The notes beneath the pieces were generated by a model, which saw nothing but the letters and a program-made list of their open reading frames with translations, did not search any database and was not told the origin of the DNA. A stretch of DNA of 64,000 bases from an uncultured Sulfitobacter sp. (lineage in GTDB: Bacteria > Pseudomonadota > Alphaproteobacteria > Rhodobacterales > Rhodobacteraceae): positions 59,622 to 123,621 of the forward strand of contig CAKZPD010000004.1 of assembly GCA_937138475.1 (NCBI GenBank), given 5' to 3'. The position numbers and the translations under genes are program-made. How positions within the stretch are numbered: the first letter of the stretch is position 1; every line of letters starts with the position of its first letter. Shown piece after piece: positions 17,704 through 28,092 of the stretch.

Positions 17704-18261
17704 TTATGTGGGGAAAGGCGAAACGCCAAGCCACAGGTGAAGGCCCGTGATCAGCCCGTACAAGACCAATGTGATCACAGCAAGCCGCAGATAGGTGGCC
17801 CGCCCGGCGTGTGCCGGCGCGACCCAACCCGTAACGGCGCGGTTGATCAAGATCACCTCGCCCACAGCCCAGCCCATCAGCCCACCAAACAGCAGAACCG
17901 ATGCCAGATCGCCATTGACCAGCAAATGCGCCAATGCCCAAATCTTGACCGCCAGCAGCTGTGGGTGGCGGGTTTTATAGGCCGGCCATGCCTTGGCATC
18001 CTTGGCCATCGACGATCCGAAAACCCAAAGCGCCAGCAGCATCAGCGCGTTGTTCAAATGTATGGCAAAGGACGGCAACGCCCATAAAACCACCACATCG
18101 GCCGCACGATAGCCCAGAACCATCATCACCAACCCCGCGCTGATGATCAGCGCCATCAGCCCGCGCCCGCTTGGCCCCATGGCTTGGCGCCGTTCGGGCA
18201 TGATCCGGGTGAAATAATGTCCGCCAATCCACAAGATCAGGCCGATTATCAAAAACGTCAT
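17704..18261 (-). CDS. NnrU-family membrane protein
   Basis: A 185-residue integral membrane protein with about five to six hydrophobic segments, starting MTFLIIGLILWIGGHYFTRI and including GRGLMALIISAGLVMMVLGY. NnrU was named for nitric oxide/nitrite metabolism in Rhodobacter, but related proteins occur widely without denitrification genes, and none are visible here. It lies 4 bp after the Mcl2-type gene and just before the DUF1737 gene, so it is embedded in the EMC operon. Confidence 0.88.
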   Translation of the reverse strand: MTFLIIGLILWIGGHYFTRIMPERRQAMGPSGRGLMALIISAGLVMMVLGYRAADVVVLWALPSFAIHLNNALMLLALWVFGSSMAKDAKAWPAYKTRHPQLLAVKIWALAHLLVNGDLASVLLFGGLMGWAVGEVILINRAVTGWVAPAHAGRATYLRLAVITLVLYGLITGLHLWLGVSPFPT

Positions 18262-18265
18262 GAGA

Positions 18266-19123
18266 TTACTCCGCGTTGAGGGCTTCTATGGCTTGCATCT
18301 TTGCCAGAGTTTCCCGTGCCGTGGCAACGTGAAGATTTTCGACGATCTTGCCATCAACGACCGCAACCGCCTGCCCGGCGGCGATCGCCTGGTCAAAGGC
18401 CGCGATTTGGCGCCGCGCCAGATCCACTTCGTCTGCGGTCGGGGCAAAGGCGGTATTGGCCGCGTCGATCTGCATCGGGTGGATCAAGGTTTTGCCGTCA
18501 AACCCCATATCACGCCCCTGCTCACATTCCGCCGCCAGCCCGTCTTGGTCCTTGAAGGCGTTGTAAACCCCGTCCACGATCGCCACCCCATGCGCCTTGG
18601 CCGCCAGCAGGCATTGCCCCAACCCGGCCAGCATTGGCAGACGGTCTGGCCGGAACCTGGTTTGCAGCTCTTTTGCCAGATCATTGGTGCCCATGACCAT
18701 GGCCCCAAGGCGCGGATGCGCGGCGATTTGCGCGGCGTTCAAGATGCCCAGCGGCGTTTCCATCATCGCCCAAAGCGGCAGATCACCGGTGATGGCCGCC
18801 AAGGCGTCAAGATCGTCTGGCGTGTTCACTTTGGGCAGCAAGACAGCGTCTATCCCCATCTGGGCGACCGCGCGGGCGTCGTCCTGGCCCCAAATGGTAT
18901 CGAAACCGTTAATCCGGGCAACTTTATACCGCGCGCCATAGCCGCCCTGGGTCAAAGCGGCAGCCAAAGTGGCCCGCGCCGCCGGTTTTTCATCAGGAGA
19001 GACCGCGTCCTCAAGATCGAAAATGATCGCATCCACAGCCAGCCCCCGCGCCTTGTCCAAGGCCCGCGGCTTGGAGCCGGGAATATACAGAACGGAACGA
19101 AGCGGACGGGAAAAAGAAGCCAT
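18266..19123 (-). CDS. mcl2: CitE-like enzyme, probable (3S)-malyl-CoA thioesterase (Mcl2 type)
   Basis: A 285-residue member of the HpcH/HpaI aldolase-citrate lyase (CitE) group. Motifs are RSVLYIPGSKPRALDKARG, the Mg-binding IIFDLEDAVSPDEK, VLLPKVNTPDDL, WAMMETPLGILNA and GKTLIHPMQI. Length and start fit Mcl2, the malyl-CoA thioesterase that completes the lyase reaction in Rhodobacter sphaeroides. The longer Mcl1 lyase has a different N-terminus. Position beside mch supports this. A malyl-CoA/beta-methylmalyl-CoA lyase activity remains possible. The ATG at 19123 has a GGAG site; the 40-codon extension upstream is rejected as promoter sequence. Confidence 0.85.
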   Translation of the reverse strand: MASFSRPLRSVLYIPGSKPRALDKARGLAVDAIIFDLEDAVSPDEKPAARATLAAALTQGGYGARYKVARINGFDTIWGQDDARAVAQMGIDAVLLPKVNTPDDLDALAAITGDLPLWAMMETPLGILNAAQIAAHPRLGAMVMGTNDLAKELQTRFRPDRLPMLAGLGQCLLAAKAHGVAIVDGVYNAFKDQDGLAAECEQGRDMGFDGKTLIHPMQIDAANTAFAPTADEVDLARRQIAAFDQAIAAGQAVAVVDGKIVENLHVATARETLAKMQAIEALNAE

Positions 19124-19468
19124 TTCAGGGGTCTCCGGCAAGCGTGCTGTGCCAGGGGCCAATATTGACCGCGACACAATGTTGCGCACAAGGGCGCATT
19201 TTTTAAAGAAAAGTTCAAGGGATTTTTTGCCGCATCGCAGCAAATATCAAATCTGAATCGTTTAAGCGCGCAGCATTAACCAAAATTTCAACCGCCCGCA
19301 CGATGTTTGAGGGGTCGCATCAGATACCCTTCTGCAACCGGTGGGCACAGACAGGACAGAACGGCAGGGCATGCAGGCATCAACACGAACCGGGGTCGCC
19401 CGGTCATCGCCAAACCCCAAACGGGTCGATGACACAGGCGGCCGCCTTTCAGAAAAGGCCGACACGAC
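19124..19468. other. Divergent intergenic region between mcl2 and the secreted-protein gene
   Basis: A 345-bp non-coding stretch that must hold two divergent promoters. It contains a TTTGC-N10-GCAAA inverted repeat at 19226-19245, listed separately. I see no further gene or RNA in it. Confidence 0.6.
19226..19245. promoter_or_regulatory. TTTGC/GCAAA inverted repeat upstream of mcl2
   Basis: TTTGCCGCATCGCAGCAAA is an imperfect palindrome about 105 bp before the mcl2 start. TTTGC/GCAAA elements recall sites of RamB/ScfR-type regulators of acetate and propionyl-CoA metabolism. The match is partial. Confidence 0.35.
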
Positions 19469-19801
19469 ATGACGCATATATCGAAACGTTTCCTTCCTTT
19501 TGCCGCGCTGGCGATATCGCTGGCCACCATCGGTTTCGCCACATCCAGCGCGGCGCAGGGCGCCCGCAATTGCGGGCCGCGCACCGCCGTGGTTGACCGG
19601 CTTGCCGATGGTTATGGCGAGACGCGGCAATCCATCGGGCTTGGCACCAACAACGCCGTGGTTGAGGTTTTTGCCTCGCACGAAAGCGGAACCTGGACGA
19701 TTACCGTGACCACACCCAATGGGCTGACCTGCCTGGTGGCATCGGGGCAATCCTTTGAAACAATCGCAGAAACCCTGCCCGCCAAAGGCAATGACGCCTA
19801 A
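19469..19801 (+). CDS. Small secreted protein of unknown function
   Basis: A 110-residue protein with a Sec signal peptide (FLPFAALAISLATIGFATSS, cleavage probably after SAAQG or nearby). The mature part contains two Cys residues (RNCGPR and LTCLVAS) that could form a disulfide, and the segment RLADGYGETRQSIGLGTNN. Proteins of this kind are common in alphaproteobacteria and are unassigned. It stands alone, between the EMC operon and the TauE-like gene, and is probably periplasmic. Confidence 0.75.
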   Translation: MTHISKRFLPFAALAISLATIGFATSSAAQGARNCGPRTAVVDRLADGYGETRQSIGLGTNNAVVEVFASHESGTWTITVTTPNGLTCLVASGQSFETIAETLPAKGNDA

Positions 19802-19837
19802 GCCGCCTGCGCCAAAGCGCACCCCTTGCGCCTTGGC

Positions 19838-20602
19838 TTAGCCAAGCATCCCCTGGCCACCGTCCCAGATCAGCTTTGTGCCGGTTGCGATCAACAGCGC
19901 ATAGGTGACCGCAAAGAACAGCCTCTCAGGCATCAGGTGATGCGCCCGCACCCCAAGATAAACGCCCAGCAACGCAAATGGCGCCAAGACCAAATTGGCA
20001 AACCCGGTTTGCACGCTAAAGAACCCCAGCCCGGCATAGGGCAGGAACTTGACAAGATTGATCGCCCAAAACACCAGCACGGTGGTGGCCTGAAATTCGC
20101 TTTTCCCCAAGCGCTGTGACAACAGATAGACCGCAACGGGTGGCCCACCCGCGTGGCTGACAAAGCTGGTAAACCCGGCGGCAATACCTGCCACAAACCC
20201 CAAATGGCGGGGCAACGCGCGGCGCGGCGGCGATATCCATCCCCGCCCCTCAAGCAATTTCCAGACTGAAAACCCGAGGGCAATCCCCCCGATCATCAGA
20301 CGAATCGCATCTTGGTCAACCATCCGGTAAACCCCCACCCCCAGTATCACCCCCGGCACGCCCCCCAGGATCAGCAAGCCCGCCGCCTGCCGGTTCCATT
20401 TGCCCCAAAACGGCCGAAGTGTCGCAGCATCCATCAGCATCAATAGCGGCAGCATGACCCCCAAAGCAAAATGTGGCGGGATCACCAGCGCCAGCACCAT
20501 CGCCGCCGCAAAGGCCGCGCCCGAACCAAATCCACCCTTGGAAATTCCAGCAAAAACAACGGCTGGCGCGGCAATTGCCAAGAACCACAAATCAACAATC
20601 AC
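19838..20602 (-). CDS. TauE/SafE-family sulfite exporter-like permease
   Basis: An approximately 254-residue membrane protein with about eight transmembrane segments and the family GISKGGFGSG motif near the N-terminus and SHAGGPPVAVYLLS in the second half. TauE/SafE proteins export small organic or inorganic anions such as sulfite or sulfoacetate; the substrate here is unknown. I use the GTG at 20602 (AAGGGA site upstream) because the ATG at 20677 lacks a ribosome site and would add 25 residues not seen in the family. It is divergent from mdh. Confidence 0.85.
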   Translation of the reverse strand: MIVDLWFLAIAAPAVVFAGISKGGFGSGAAFAAAMVLALVIPPHFALGVMLPLLMLMDAATLRPFWGKWNRQAAGLLILGGVPGVILGVGVYRMVDQDAIRLMIGGIALGFSVWKLLEGRGWISPPRRALPRHLGFVAGIAAGFTSFVSHAGGPPVAVYLLSQRLGKSEFQATTVLVFWAINLVKFLPYAGLGFFSVQTGFANLVLAPFALLGVYLGVRAHHLMPERLFFAVTYALLIATGTKLIWDGGQGMLG

Positions 20603-20709
20603 CGCGTCCGTTCCCTTGTATCGCCGCTTGTGCCCGGCGGGGCCTGCCCGGCCCACTGTGCCGGCCTGTGCCGTCATGTCAACTTGCGCAAGCCGGCGCG
20701 ATTGGATAG

Positions 20710-21711
<1,002 letters not shown>

Positions 21712-21745
21712 GCCGCGCATTAATTTCAAATTCTGAAAACCCATT

Positions 21746-21776
21746 GGCGGCCCCTTTCGCGGGGCCGCCTTTGCAT
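21746..21776 (+). terminator. Rho-independent terminator of mdh
   Basis: Nine-bp perfect arms (GGCGGCCCC and GGGGCCGCC) enclose a TTTCGC loop, followed by TTTGCATTTC. It lies 35 bp after the mdh stop. Confidence 0.85.
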
Positions 21777-21946
21777 TTCGCCCCACCGCATCACCACCGC
21801 ATCACCGCCGCCGCGACGCCCTTGGCACGCAAAACATCGCCCCGCGAATACCCAGCACCGGGCATTTCAACCGCAATCCCAGCCGGTCTTGCCGGTTTCA
21901 GGCGATTTGATTCTGTCAAGGCGGGCAGGATAACTTCATCCGATAA

Positions 21947-21980
21947 TTTGTGATCACAGCAAAAAATGCGTGATCACAAA
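21947..21980. promoter_or_regulatory. Twin GTGATCAC operator upstream of sucC
   Basis: GTGATCAC occurs at 21950-21957 and 21970-21977, 20 bp centre to centre, with TTT and AAA on the outer sides. It matches the sdhC operator in core sequence, symmetry and spacing (within 1 bp). It is about 120 bp before the sucC start. Confidence 0.8.
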
Positions 21981-22094
21981 TCCAAGATATTCCACCGACA
22001 TGCGCCAAAACGAACGATTTTTGTTTTCACGCGACATTTTTTTGCCTTTAACCAAGCGTTGAATACAAGACTTTAACAACGGGACCGTTTTGAC

Positions 22095-23288
22095 ATGAAC
22101 ATCCACGAGTATCAGGCAAAAGCACTTCTGCGCAGCTATGGGGCGCCGGTCTCCGACGGCCGCGTCGTATTGAAAGCAGAGGATGCCAAAAACGCAGCCG
22201 CTGAAATGGATGGCCCCATGTGGGTGGTCAAGGCACAGATCCACGCAGGTGGTCGCGGCAAAGGCACATTCAAAGAGGCCGACGCCGGCGACAAGGGCGG
22301 CGTGCGTTTGACCAAATCCGTGGAAGAAGCCGCCGAAGAGGCCAAGAAAATGTTGGGGCGCACCCTGGTGACCCATCAGACCGGCCCGGCGGGAAAACAG
22401 GTCAACCGGGTTTACATCGAAGACGGATCTGGCATTGAGCGCGAATTGTATCTGGCCCTGCTGGTCGATCGCCAAACCAGCCGCGTGTCGTTCGTTTGCT
22501 CGACCGAAGGCGGCATGGACATCGAAGAAGTGGCCGCCGCGACCCCTGAGAAAATCCTCAGCTTTAGCGTCGATCCCGCCACCGGCTATCAGGCCTATCA
22601 CGGTCGCCGCATCGCCTTTGCCTTGGGGCTTGAGGGCAAGCAGGTCAAACAATGTGTTGGCTTGATGGCGCTGCTGCACAAGGCCTTTATGGAAAAAGAC
22701 ATGGAGATGCTTGAGATCAACCCCCTGATCGTCACCGATGCCGGTGATCTCAAGGTGCTGGATGCCAAGGTCAGCTTTGACGGCAACGCCATTTACCGCC
22801 ACGCCGACATCGCCGAGCTGCGCGACACCACCGAAGAGGACCCAAAAGAGCTGGAGGCCTCAAAATACGATCTGAACTATATCGCCCTCGACGGCGAGAT
22901 CGGCTGCATGGTCAACGGCGCCGGTCTGGCGATGGCCACCATGGATATCATCAAGCTTTATGGCGCCGAGCCTGCCAATTTCCTTGATGTGGGCGGCGGC
23001 GCGACCAAGGAAAAGGTCACCGAGGCGTTCAAGATCATCACCTCTGATCCCAATGTCAAAGGCATCCTTGTCAATATTTTCGGCGGGATTATGCGCTGTG
23101 ATGTCATTGCCGAAGGCGTTGTCGCCGCGGTCAAAGAGGTGGGTCTCCAAGTGCCGCTGGTCGTGCGTCTTGAGGGCACGAATGTCGCGCAGGGCAAAGA
23201 TATCATCAACAATTCCGGGCTTGACGTGATTGCCGCCGACGATCTGAAAGACGGCGCGCAAAAGATCGTGAAAGCGGTCAAGGGCTAG
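22095..23288 (+). CDS. sucC: Succinyl-CoA synthetase beta subunit
   Basis: Forms with SucD the enzyme that converts succinyl-CoA to succinate with ATP or GTP synthesis. The 397 residues begin [19 protein letters not shown] and show the ATP-grasp domain ([17 protein letters not shown]), [10 protein letters not shown] and the C-terminal [13 protein letters not shown] and [15 protein letters not shown] segments. First gene of the suc operon. SucC and sucD are separated by an inserted methyltransferase gene. Confidence 0.98.
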   Translation: MNIHEYQAKALLRSYGAPVSDGRVVLKAEDAKNAAAEMDGPMWVVKAQIHAGGRGKGTFKEADAGDKGGVRLTKSVEEAAEEAKKMLGRTLVTHQTGPAGKQVNRVYIEDGSGIERELYLALLVDRQTSRVSFVCSTEGGMDIEEVAAATPEKILSFSVDPATGYQAYHGRRIAFALGLEGKQVKQCVGLMALLHKAFMEKDMEMLEINPLIVTDAGDLKVLDAKVSFDGNAIYRHADIAELRDTTEEDPKELEASKYDLNYIALDGEIGCMVNGAGLAMATMDIIKLYGAEPANFLDVGGGATKEKVTEAFKIITSDPNVKGILVNIFGGIMRCDVIAEGVVAAVKEVGLQVPLVVRLEGTNVAQGKDIINNSGLDVIAADDLKDGAQKIVKAVKG

Positions 23289-23329
23289 GACAGCGGCTAT
23301 GGGCGCGCGGCGACCATCACAGGTGCAAC

Positions 23330-24115
23330 ATGGGCGGGCCTGATCGGGCCTGTCCCGTCTGCGCAGGGCAAAGCGCCCTGCGCTGGGATGGCTATTCGTC
23401 ATCTTCGTGGGATATCGTGCGCTGCACCAACTGCGACATGAGCTATCTCAAGAATCCCGTGCCATATGAGGCGCTTGAGGAAGACTTTGCCTGGGAAAAA
23501 ACCTATGCGGCCAAGGCTGCCGCCTCATCCGGGTCGACACCGCTCAGCCAAGGGGTGCGCAAGCTGCGCACACGGTTGGGGATTTTGCACCGCGACAAGC
23601 AGCAGGCCTTTCAACGCTGGTTCAACAATGGCCATGTGCTGGATGTGGGCTGTGGATCGGGTCAGCGTCTACGCCCCCCGCTGACCCCTTATGGGATTGA
23701 ATTGTCCAAGGCGCTGCACGCCCAGGCCGATACCTTTATGAAGGCGCATGGCGGGTACTGTGCGCACGGGGCCGGGGCGGACACCATCTGGCAATTCCCC
23801 AAGGGCAAGTTCGACGGTATCTTGATGTTCTCCTATCTTGAGCACGAGGTTGAGGTAAACAAAGTCCTGACCGGCGCCTATCACGCGCTTAAGGATGATG
23901 GGGCTGTATTTATCCGGGTGCCCAACTTTGGCTCTCTCAATCGCAGACTGATCGGCGCGAAATGGTGCGGTTTCCGCCTGCCCGATCATGTCAACTACTT
24001 CACTCTTAAAACGCTGACCGACACATGCCGCCGCGCGGGGTTTTCAACGCAACTGGTCAACAAGATCAGCCTGCCGCTGGATGACAATATCTCCGTTCTG
24101 TTGCGCAAAATCTGA
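23330..24115 (+). CDS. Class I SAM-dependent methyltransferase between sucC and sucD
   Basis: A 261-residue protein with an N-terminal zinc-ribbon (CPVC at about 8-11 and CTNC at about 32-35) and a class I methyltransferase domain whose SAM motif is VLDVGCGSG at about 103-111. [12 protein letters not shown] and [13 protein letters not shown] follow. The combination resembles sugar or nucleotide-sugar methyltransferases. It starts 41 bp after sucC and ends 26 bp before sucD, so it is co-transcribed with them. SucC and sucD are usually adjacent. Substrate unknown. Confidence 0.85.
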   Translation: MGGPDRACPVCAGQSALRWDGYSSSSWDIVRCTNCDMSYLKNPVPYEALEEDFAWEKTYAAKAAASSGSTPLSQGVRKLRTRLGILHRDKQQAFQRWFNNGHVLDVGCGSGQRLRPPLTPYGIELSKALHAQADTFMKAHGGYCAHGAGADTIWQFPKGKFDGILMFSYLEHEVEVNKVLTGAYHALKDDGAVFIRVPNFGSLNRRLIGAKWCGFRLPDHVNYFTLKTLTDTCRRAGFSTQLVNKISLPLDDNISVLLRKI

Positions 24116-24141
24116 CTTTCAAAGAAGGACAAGACACGACT

Positions 24142-25023
24142 ATGGCCGTACTTATCGACGAAAACACCAAAGTTATCTGTCAAGGGCTGACTGGCAGCCA
24201 GGGCACGTTTCACACCGAACAGGCCATCGCCTATGGCACCAAGATGGTCGGCGGCGTCACCCCCGGCAAGGGCGGCCAGACCCATCTGGATCTGCCGGTC
24301 TTCAATTCCGTGCACGAGGCCAAGCACGCGACCGAGGCGAACGCCAGCGTGATCTATGTGCCGCCCCCCTTTGCAGCGGATTCGATCCTTGAGGCAATCG
24401 ACGCCGAGATGGAGCTGATCGTCTGCATCACCGAAGGTATTCCGGTGCTGGATATGATGCGCGTGCAGCGCGCCCTCGAAGGCTCCAAAAGCCGCCTGAT
24501 CGGCCCCAACTGCCCCGGCGTTATTACCCCCGATGCCTGCAAGATCGGCATTATGCCCGGCCATATTCACAAGCGCGGCACCTGCGGCGTGGTCAGCCGT
24601 TCCGGCACGCTGACCTACGAGGCGGTAAAACAGACCTCGGATCTGGGGCTGGGACAATCCTCGGCTGTGGGCATCGGCGGCGATCCGATCAAGGGCACCG
24701 AACATATCGACGTGCTGGAAATGTTCCTGGCCGACCCGGAAACCCAATCCATCATCATGATTGGCGAAATCGGCGGCTCTGCCGAAGAAGAAGCGGCGCA
24801 ATTCCTGGCCGATGAACGCAAGAAAGGCCGCTGGAAACCCACCGCCGGATTCATTGCCGGACGCACCGCGCCTCCCGGCCGCCGCATGGGCCATGCCGGG
24901 GCGATCGTCGCCGGCGGCAAAGGCGACGCCGAAAGCAAGATCGAAGCCATGCGCGAAGCCGGCATCGTCGTGGCCGACAGCCCCGCCACCCTGGGCGAAG
25001 CCGTTCTAAAGGCGATCGGCTAA
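24142..25023 (+). CDS. sucD: Succinyl-CoA synthetase alpha subunit
   Basis: A 293-residue subunit carrying the CoA-binding Rossmann domain ([20 protein letters not shown]) and the phosphohistidine site in [18 protein letters not shown]. Full length. It is followed by a long hairpin and then sucA. Confidence 0.98.
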   Translation: MAVLIDENTKVICQGLTGSQGTFHTEQAIAYGTKMVGGVTPGKGGQTHLDLPVFNSVHEAKHATEANASVIYVPPPFAADSILEAIDAEMELIVCITEGIPVLDMMRVQRALEGSKSRLIGPNCPGVITPDACKIGIMPGHIHKRGTCGVVSRSGTLTYEAVKQTSDLGLGQSSAVGIGGDPIKGTEHIDVLEMFLADPETQSIIMIGEIGGSAEEEAAQFLADERKKGRWKPTAGFIAGRTAPPGRRMGHAGAIVAGGKGDAESKIEAMREAGIVVADSPATLGEAVLKAIG

Positions 25024-25037
25024 CCCCAGGCACCCAC

Positions 25038-25063
25038 GATTCATGGCTGAAAAGCCATGAATC
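25038..25063 (+). other. Perfect 11-bp hairpin with GAAA tetraloop between sucD and sucA
   Basis: GATTCATGGCT and AGCCATGAATC pair fully around a GAAA loop. No U-run follows (the next bases are AATAAAAAGG), so it is not a typical intrinsic terminator on this strand. It could be an mRNA stability or processing element dividing sucCD from sucAB. Confidence 0.6.
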
Positions 25064-25125
25064 AATAAAAAGGAATGCCCCGGAACGGGGCTCAATTGGA
25101 TCACATCGCCTCGGAAGGGCACGCC

Positions 25126-28092
25126 ATGACCGATCATCCTGCCAACGACCAGTTTCACGCCTCAAGCTTTATGCAGGGGCATAACGCCGAATATCTTGAA
25201 CAGATGTATGCCCGCTATGCAAATGATCCGGCTTCGGTGGACGAAGCTTGGCAGGGGTTTTTCAAAGCCCTTGGCGATGATGATATCAGCATCAAGCAAG
25301 AGGCCGCAGGCCCCAGCTGGGCCCGAAGCGACTGGCCCCCGATGCCGGGCGATGATCTGACGGCGGCGCTGACCGGCGAATGGCCCCAGGCCGAGGTCAA
25401 AGGCGCCGCGGACAAGATCCGCACCAAGGCGGCAGAAACCGGGGCGTCAGTCTCGGATGAACAGATCAAGCGCGCGGTGCTCGACAGCATCCGCGCGCTG
25501 ATGCTGATCCGCGCTTACCGGATTCGCGGCCATCTGGTGGCCGACCTTGACCCGCTGGGCATGCGCGAGACCACCCCCCACCCCGAGCTGGATCCAAAAT
25601 CCTATGGCTTTACCGATGCCGACATGGATCGCCCGATTTTCATCGACAATGTGCTTGGCCTGCAGATTGCCTCGCTCCGGCAGATCCTTGAGATCATCAA
25701 ACGCACCTATTGCGGCACTTTTGCCTTGCAATACATGCATATTTCCAACCCCGAAGAGGCCGGGTGGCTGAAAGAGCGCATCGAAGGCTATGGCAAGGAA
25801 ATCCAATTCACCCGCGAGGGCCGCAAAGCCATCCTGTCCAAGCTGGTCGAGGCCGAGGGTTTCGAAAAGTTCCTGCATGTCAAATACATGGGAACCAAGC
25901 GGTTTGGCCTTGATGGCGGCGAAAGCCTTGTCCCCGCGATGGAGCAGATCATCAAGCGCGGCGGCGCCCTGGGCGTGCGCGATATCGTCATCGGCATGCC
26001 GCACCGGGGCCGTCTATCGGTTCTGGCCAATGTGATGCAAAAACCCTATCGCGCCATTTTCAACGAATTCCAGGGCGGATCCTTCAAACCCGAAGAGGTC
26101 GATGGGTCGGGCGATGTGAAATACCATCTTGGCGCCTCAAGCGACCGGGAATTTGACGGCAACACCGTACACCTGTCGCTGACCGCCAATCCCAGCCACC
26201 TTGAGGCGGTGAACCCCGTGGTCCTGGGCAAGGTCCGCGCCAAGCAGGACCAGAACAACGACAAGAAACGCACCACGGTCTTGCCGATTTTGCTGCATGG
26301 CGATGCGGCTTTTGCCGGCCAGGGGGTGGTTGCGGAATGCTTTGCCCTGTCCGGTCTCAAGGGGCATCGCACCGGCGGAACGGTGCATATTGTGGTCAAC
26401 AACCAGATCGGCTTTACCACTGCGCCGCATTTCTCGCGCTCAAGCCCCTATCCCACCGATAATGCCCTTGTGGTCGAGGCCCCGATTTTCCACGTCAATG
26501 GCGATGATCCCGAAGCGGTGGTTCATGCCGCCAAAGTCGCCACCGAATTCCGCCAGAAATTCAACAAAGACGTGGTGATCGACATGTTCTGCTATCGCCG
26601 GTTTGGACATAACGAAGGCGATGAGCCGATGTTTACCAACCCGCTGATGTATAAAAAGATCAAAAAGCAAAAGACCACGCTCAGCCTGTACACAGAGCGG
26701 CTGATCAAGGACGGTCTGATCCCCGAAGGCGAAGTCGAGGACATGAAAGCCACGTTCCAGGCCTTCTTGAACGATGAATTCGAAGCCGGGAAAGAATACC
26801 GCCCCAACAAGGCCGACTGGCTGGATGGCAAGTGGTCGCATTTGAACCGTCAGACGCAAAAGGTCTATCAGCGCGGCAAGACCGCCATTTCCAAGGACAC
26901 CCTGGCCGAGGTGGGCACTGCGATTTCCACCGTGCCGGACGGAACGCCGGTTCACAAGACCGTCAACCGCCTGATGGACGCCAAGCGCGAGATGTTCAGC
27001 ACCGGCACCGGCATTGACTGGGCCACCGGCGAAGCGCTGGCCTTTGGGTCGCTGCTGACCGAAGGCTATCCGGTGCGCCTTGCCGGGCAAGACAGCACCC
27101 GCGGCACCTTTAGCCAGCGTCATTCGGGGTTGATCGACCAAAACACCGAAGAACGCATTTATCCGCTGAACGCCATTCGGGCCGGACAGGCACAATACGA
27201 AGTCATCGATTCGATGCTGTCGGAATATGCGGTTCTTGGGTTCGAATATGGCTATTCACTGGCTGAACCGAACGCGCTGACCCTGTGGGAGGCCCAGTTC
27301 GGCGATTTCGCCAATGGCGCCCAGATCATGTTCGATCAGTTCATTTCCTCGGGTGAAAGCAAATGGCTGCGCATGTCCGGGTTGGTGGTTTTGCTGCCAC
27401 ATGGTTTTGAGGGGCAAGGCCCTGAACATTCCTCGGCGCGGCTGGAACGGTTCCTGCAAATGTGCGGTCAGGACAACTGGATTGTTGCCAACTGCACCAC
27501 CCCGGCGAATTATTTCCACATCCTGCGCCGGCAAATCCACCGCAGCTTCCGCAAGCCGCTGATCCTGATGACCCCGAAATCGCTGCTGCGTCACAAGCTG
27601 GCGGTGTCCAAGGCCGACGAATTCACCACCGGATCGTCGTTTCACCGGGTGCTGTGGGATGATGCCCAGCACGGCAATTCAGACACGACATTGGTTGCCG
27701 ATGACAAGATCAAGCGCGTGGTGATGTGTTCGGGCAAGGTCTATTATGACCTGCTTGAGGAACGCGATGCCCGCGGCATCGACGACATCTATCTGCTGCG
27801 GCTTGAACAGTTCTATCCGTTCCCGGCGCAATCAGCGGTAAAAGAGCTTGAGCGTTTCAAGCACGCCGAGGTGATTTGGTGTCAGGAAGAACCAAAAAAC
27901 CAAGGCGCCTGGTCCTTTGTTGAGCCCAATATCGAATGGGTTCTGGGCCGGATCAAAGCCAAGCACAGCCGTCCGCGGTATATCGGGCGCGCCACGTCGG
28001 CCTCGCCCGCGTCGGGACTGGCCAGCCAGCACAAAGCACAACAACAGGCGCTCGTGAATGAAGCGTTGACGATCGAAGGAACCAAAGCATGA
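25126..28092 (+). CDS. sucA: 2-oxoglutarate dehydrogenase E1 component
   Basis: Thiamine-diphosphate-dependent decarboxylase of the 2-oxoglutarate dehydrogenase complex. The 988 residues begin with the family N-terminus ([19 protein letters not shown]) and include [16 protein letters not shown], the ThDP-binding [13 protein letters not shown] region with [10 protein letters not shown], and the C-terminal [16 protein letters not shown] segment. The ATG at 25126 has a GGAAGG site; a longer in-frame start 51 bp upstream is not family-like. Its stop overlaps the sucB start (ATGA). Confidence 0.98.
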   Translation: MTDHPANDQFHASSFMQGHNAEYLEQMYARYANDPASVDEAWQGFFKALGDDDISIKQEAAGPSWARSDWPPMPGDDLTAALTGEWPQAEVKGAADKIRTKAAETGASVSDEQIKRAVLDSIRALMLIRAYRIRGHLVADLDPLGMRETTPHPELDPKSYGFTDADMDRPIFIDNVLGLQIASLRQILEIIKRTYCGTFALQYMHISNPEEAGWLKERIEGYGKEIQFTREGRKAILSKLVEAEGFEKFLHVKYMGTKRFGLDGGESLVPAMEQIIKRGGALGVRDIVIGMPHRGRLSVLANVMQKPYRAIFNEFQGGSFKPEEVDGSGDVKYHLGASSDREFDGNTVHLSLTANPSHLEAVNPVVLGKVRAKQDQNNDKKRTTVLPILLHGDAAFAGQGVVAECFALSGLKGHRTGGTVHIVVNNQIGFTTAPHFSRSSPYPTDNALVVEAPIFHVNGDDPEAVVHAAKVATEFRQKFNKDVVIDMFCYRRFGHNEGDEPMFTNPLMYKKIKKQKTTLSLYTERLIKDGLIPEGEVEDMKATFQAFLNDEFEAGKEYRPNKADWLDGKWSHLNRQTQKVYQRGKTAISKDTLAEVGTAISTVPDGTPVHKTVNRLMDAKREMFSTGTGIDWATGEALAFGSLLTEGYPVRLAGQDSTRGTFSQRHSGLIDQNTEERIYPLNAIRAGQAQYEVIDSMLSEYAVLGFEYGYSLAEPNALTLWEAQFGDFANGAQIMFDQFISSGESKWLRMSGLVVLLPHGFEGQGPEHSSARLERFLQMCGQDNWIVANCTTPANYFHILRRQIHRSFRKPLILMTPKSLLRHKLAVSKADEFTTGSSFHRVLWDDAQHGNSDTTLVADDKIKRVVMCSGKVYYDLLEERDARGIDDIYLLRLEQFYPFPAQSAVKELERFKHAEVIWCQEEPKNQGAWSFVEPNIEWVLGRIKAKHSRPRYIGRATSASPASGLASQHKAQQQALVNEALTIEGTKA

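Larger units (their letters stand above)
21712..22094. other. Intergenic region between mdh and sucC
   Basis: A 383-bp non-coding region. It holds the mdh terminator at 21746-21776, a C-rich stretch with tandem CCACCGCATCA repeats near 21783, the twin GTGATCAC operator at 21947-21980, and about 115 bp of AT-rich sequence that should form the sucC leader. Confidence 0.7.

Noticed and set aside
18266..19123. Citrate lyase beta subunit
   Set aside because: No citD or citF genes are nearby, and the location beside mch indicates malyl-CoA chemistry.
25038..25063. The sucD-sucA hairpin as an intrinsic terminator
   Set aside because: There is no T-tract after it on the plus strand, and sucA directly follows.
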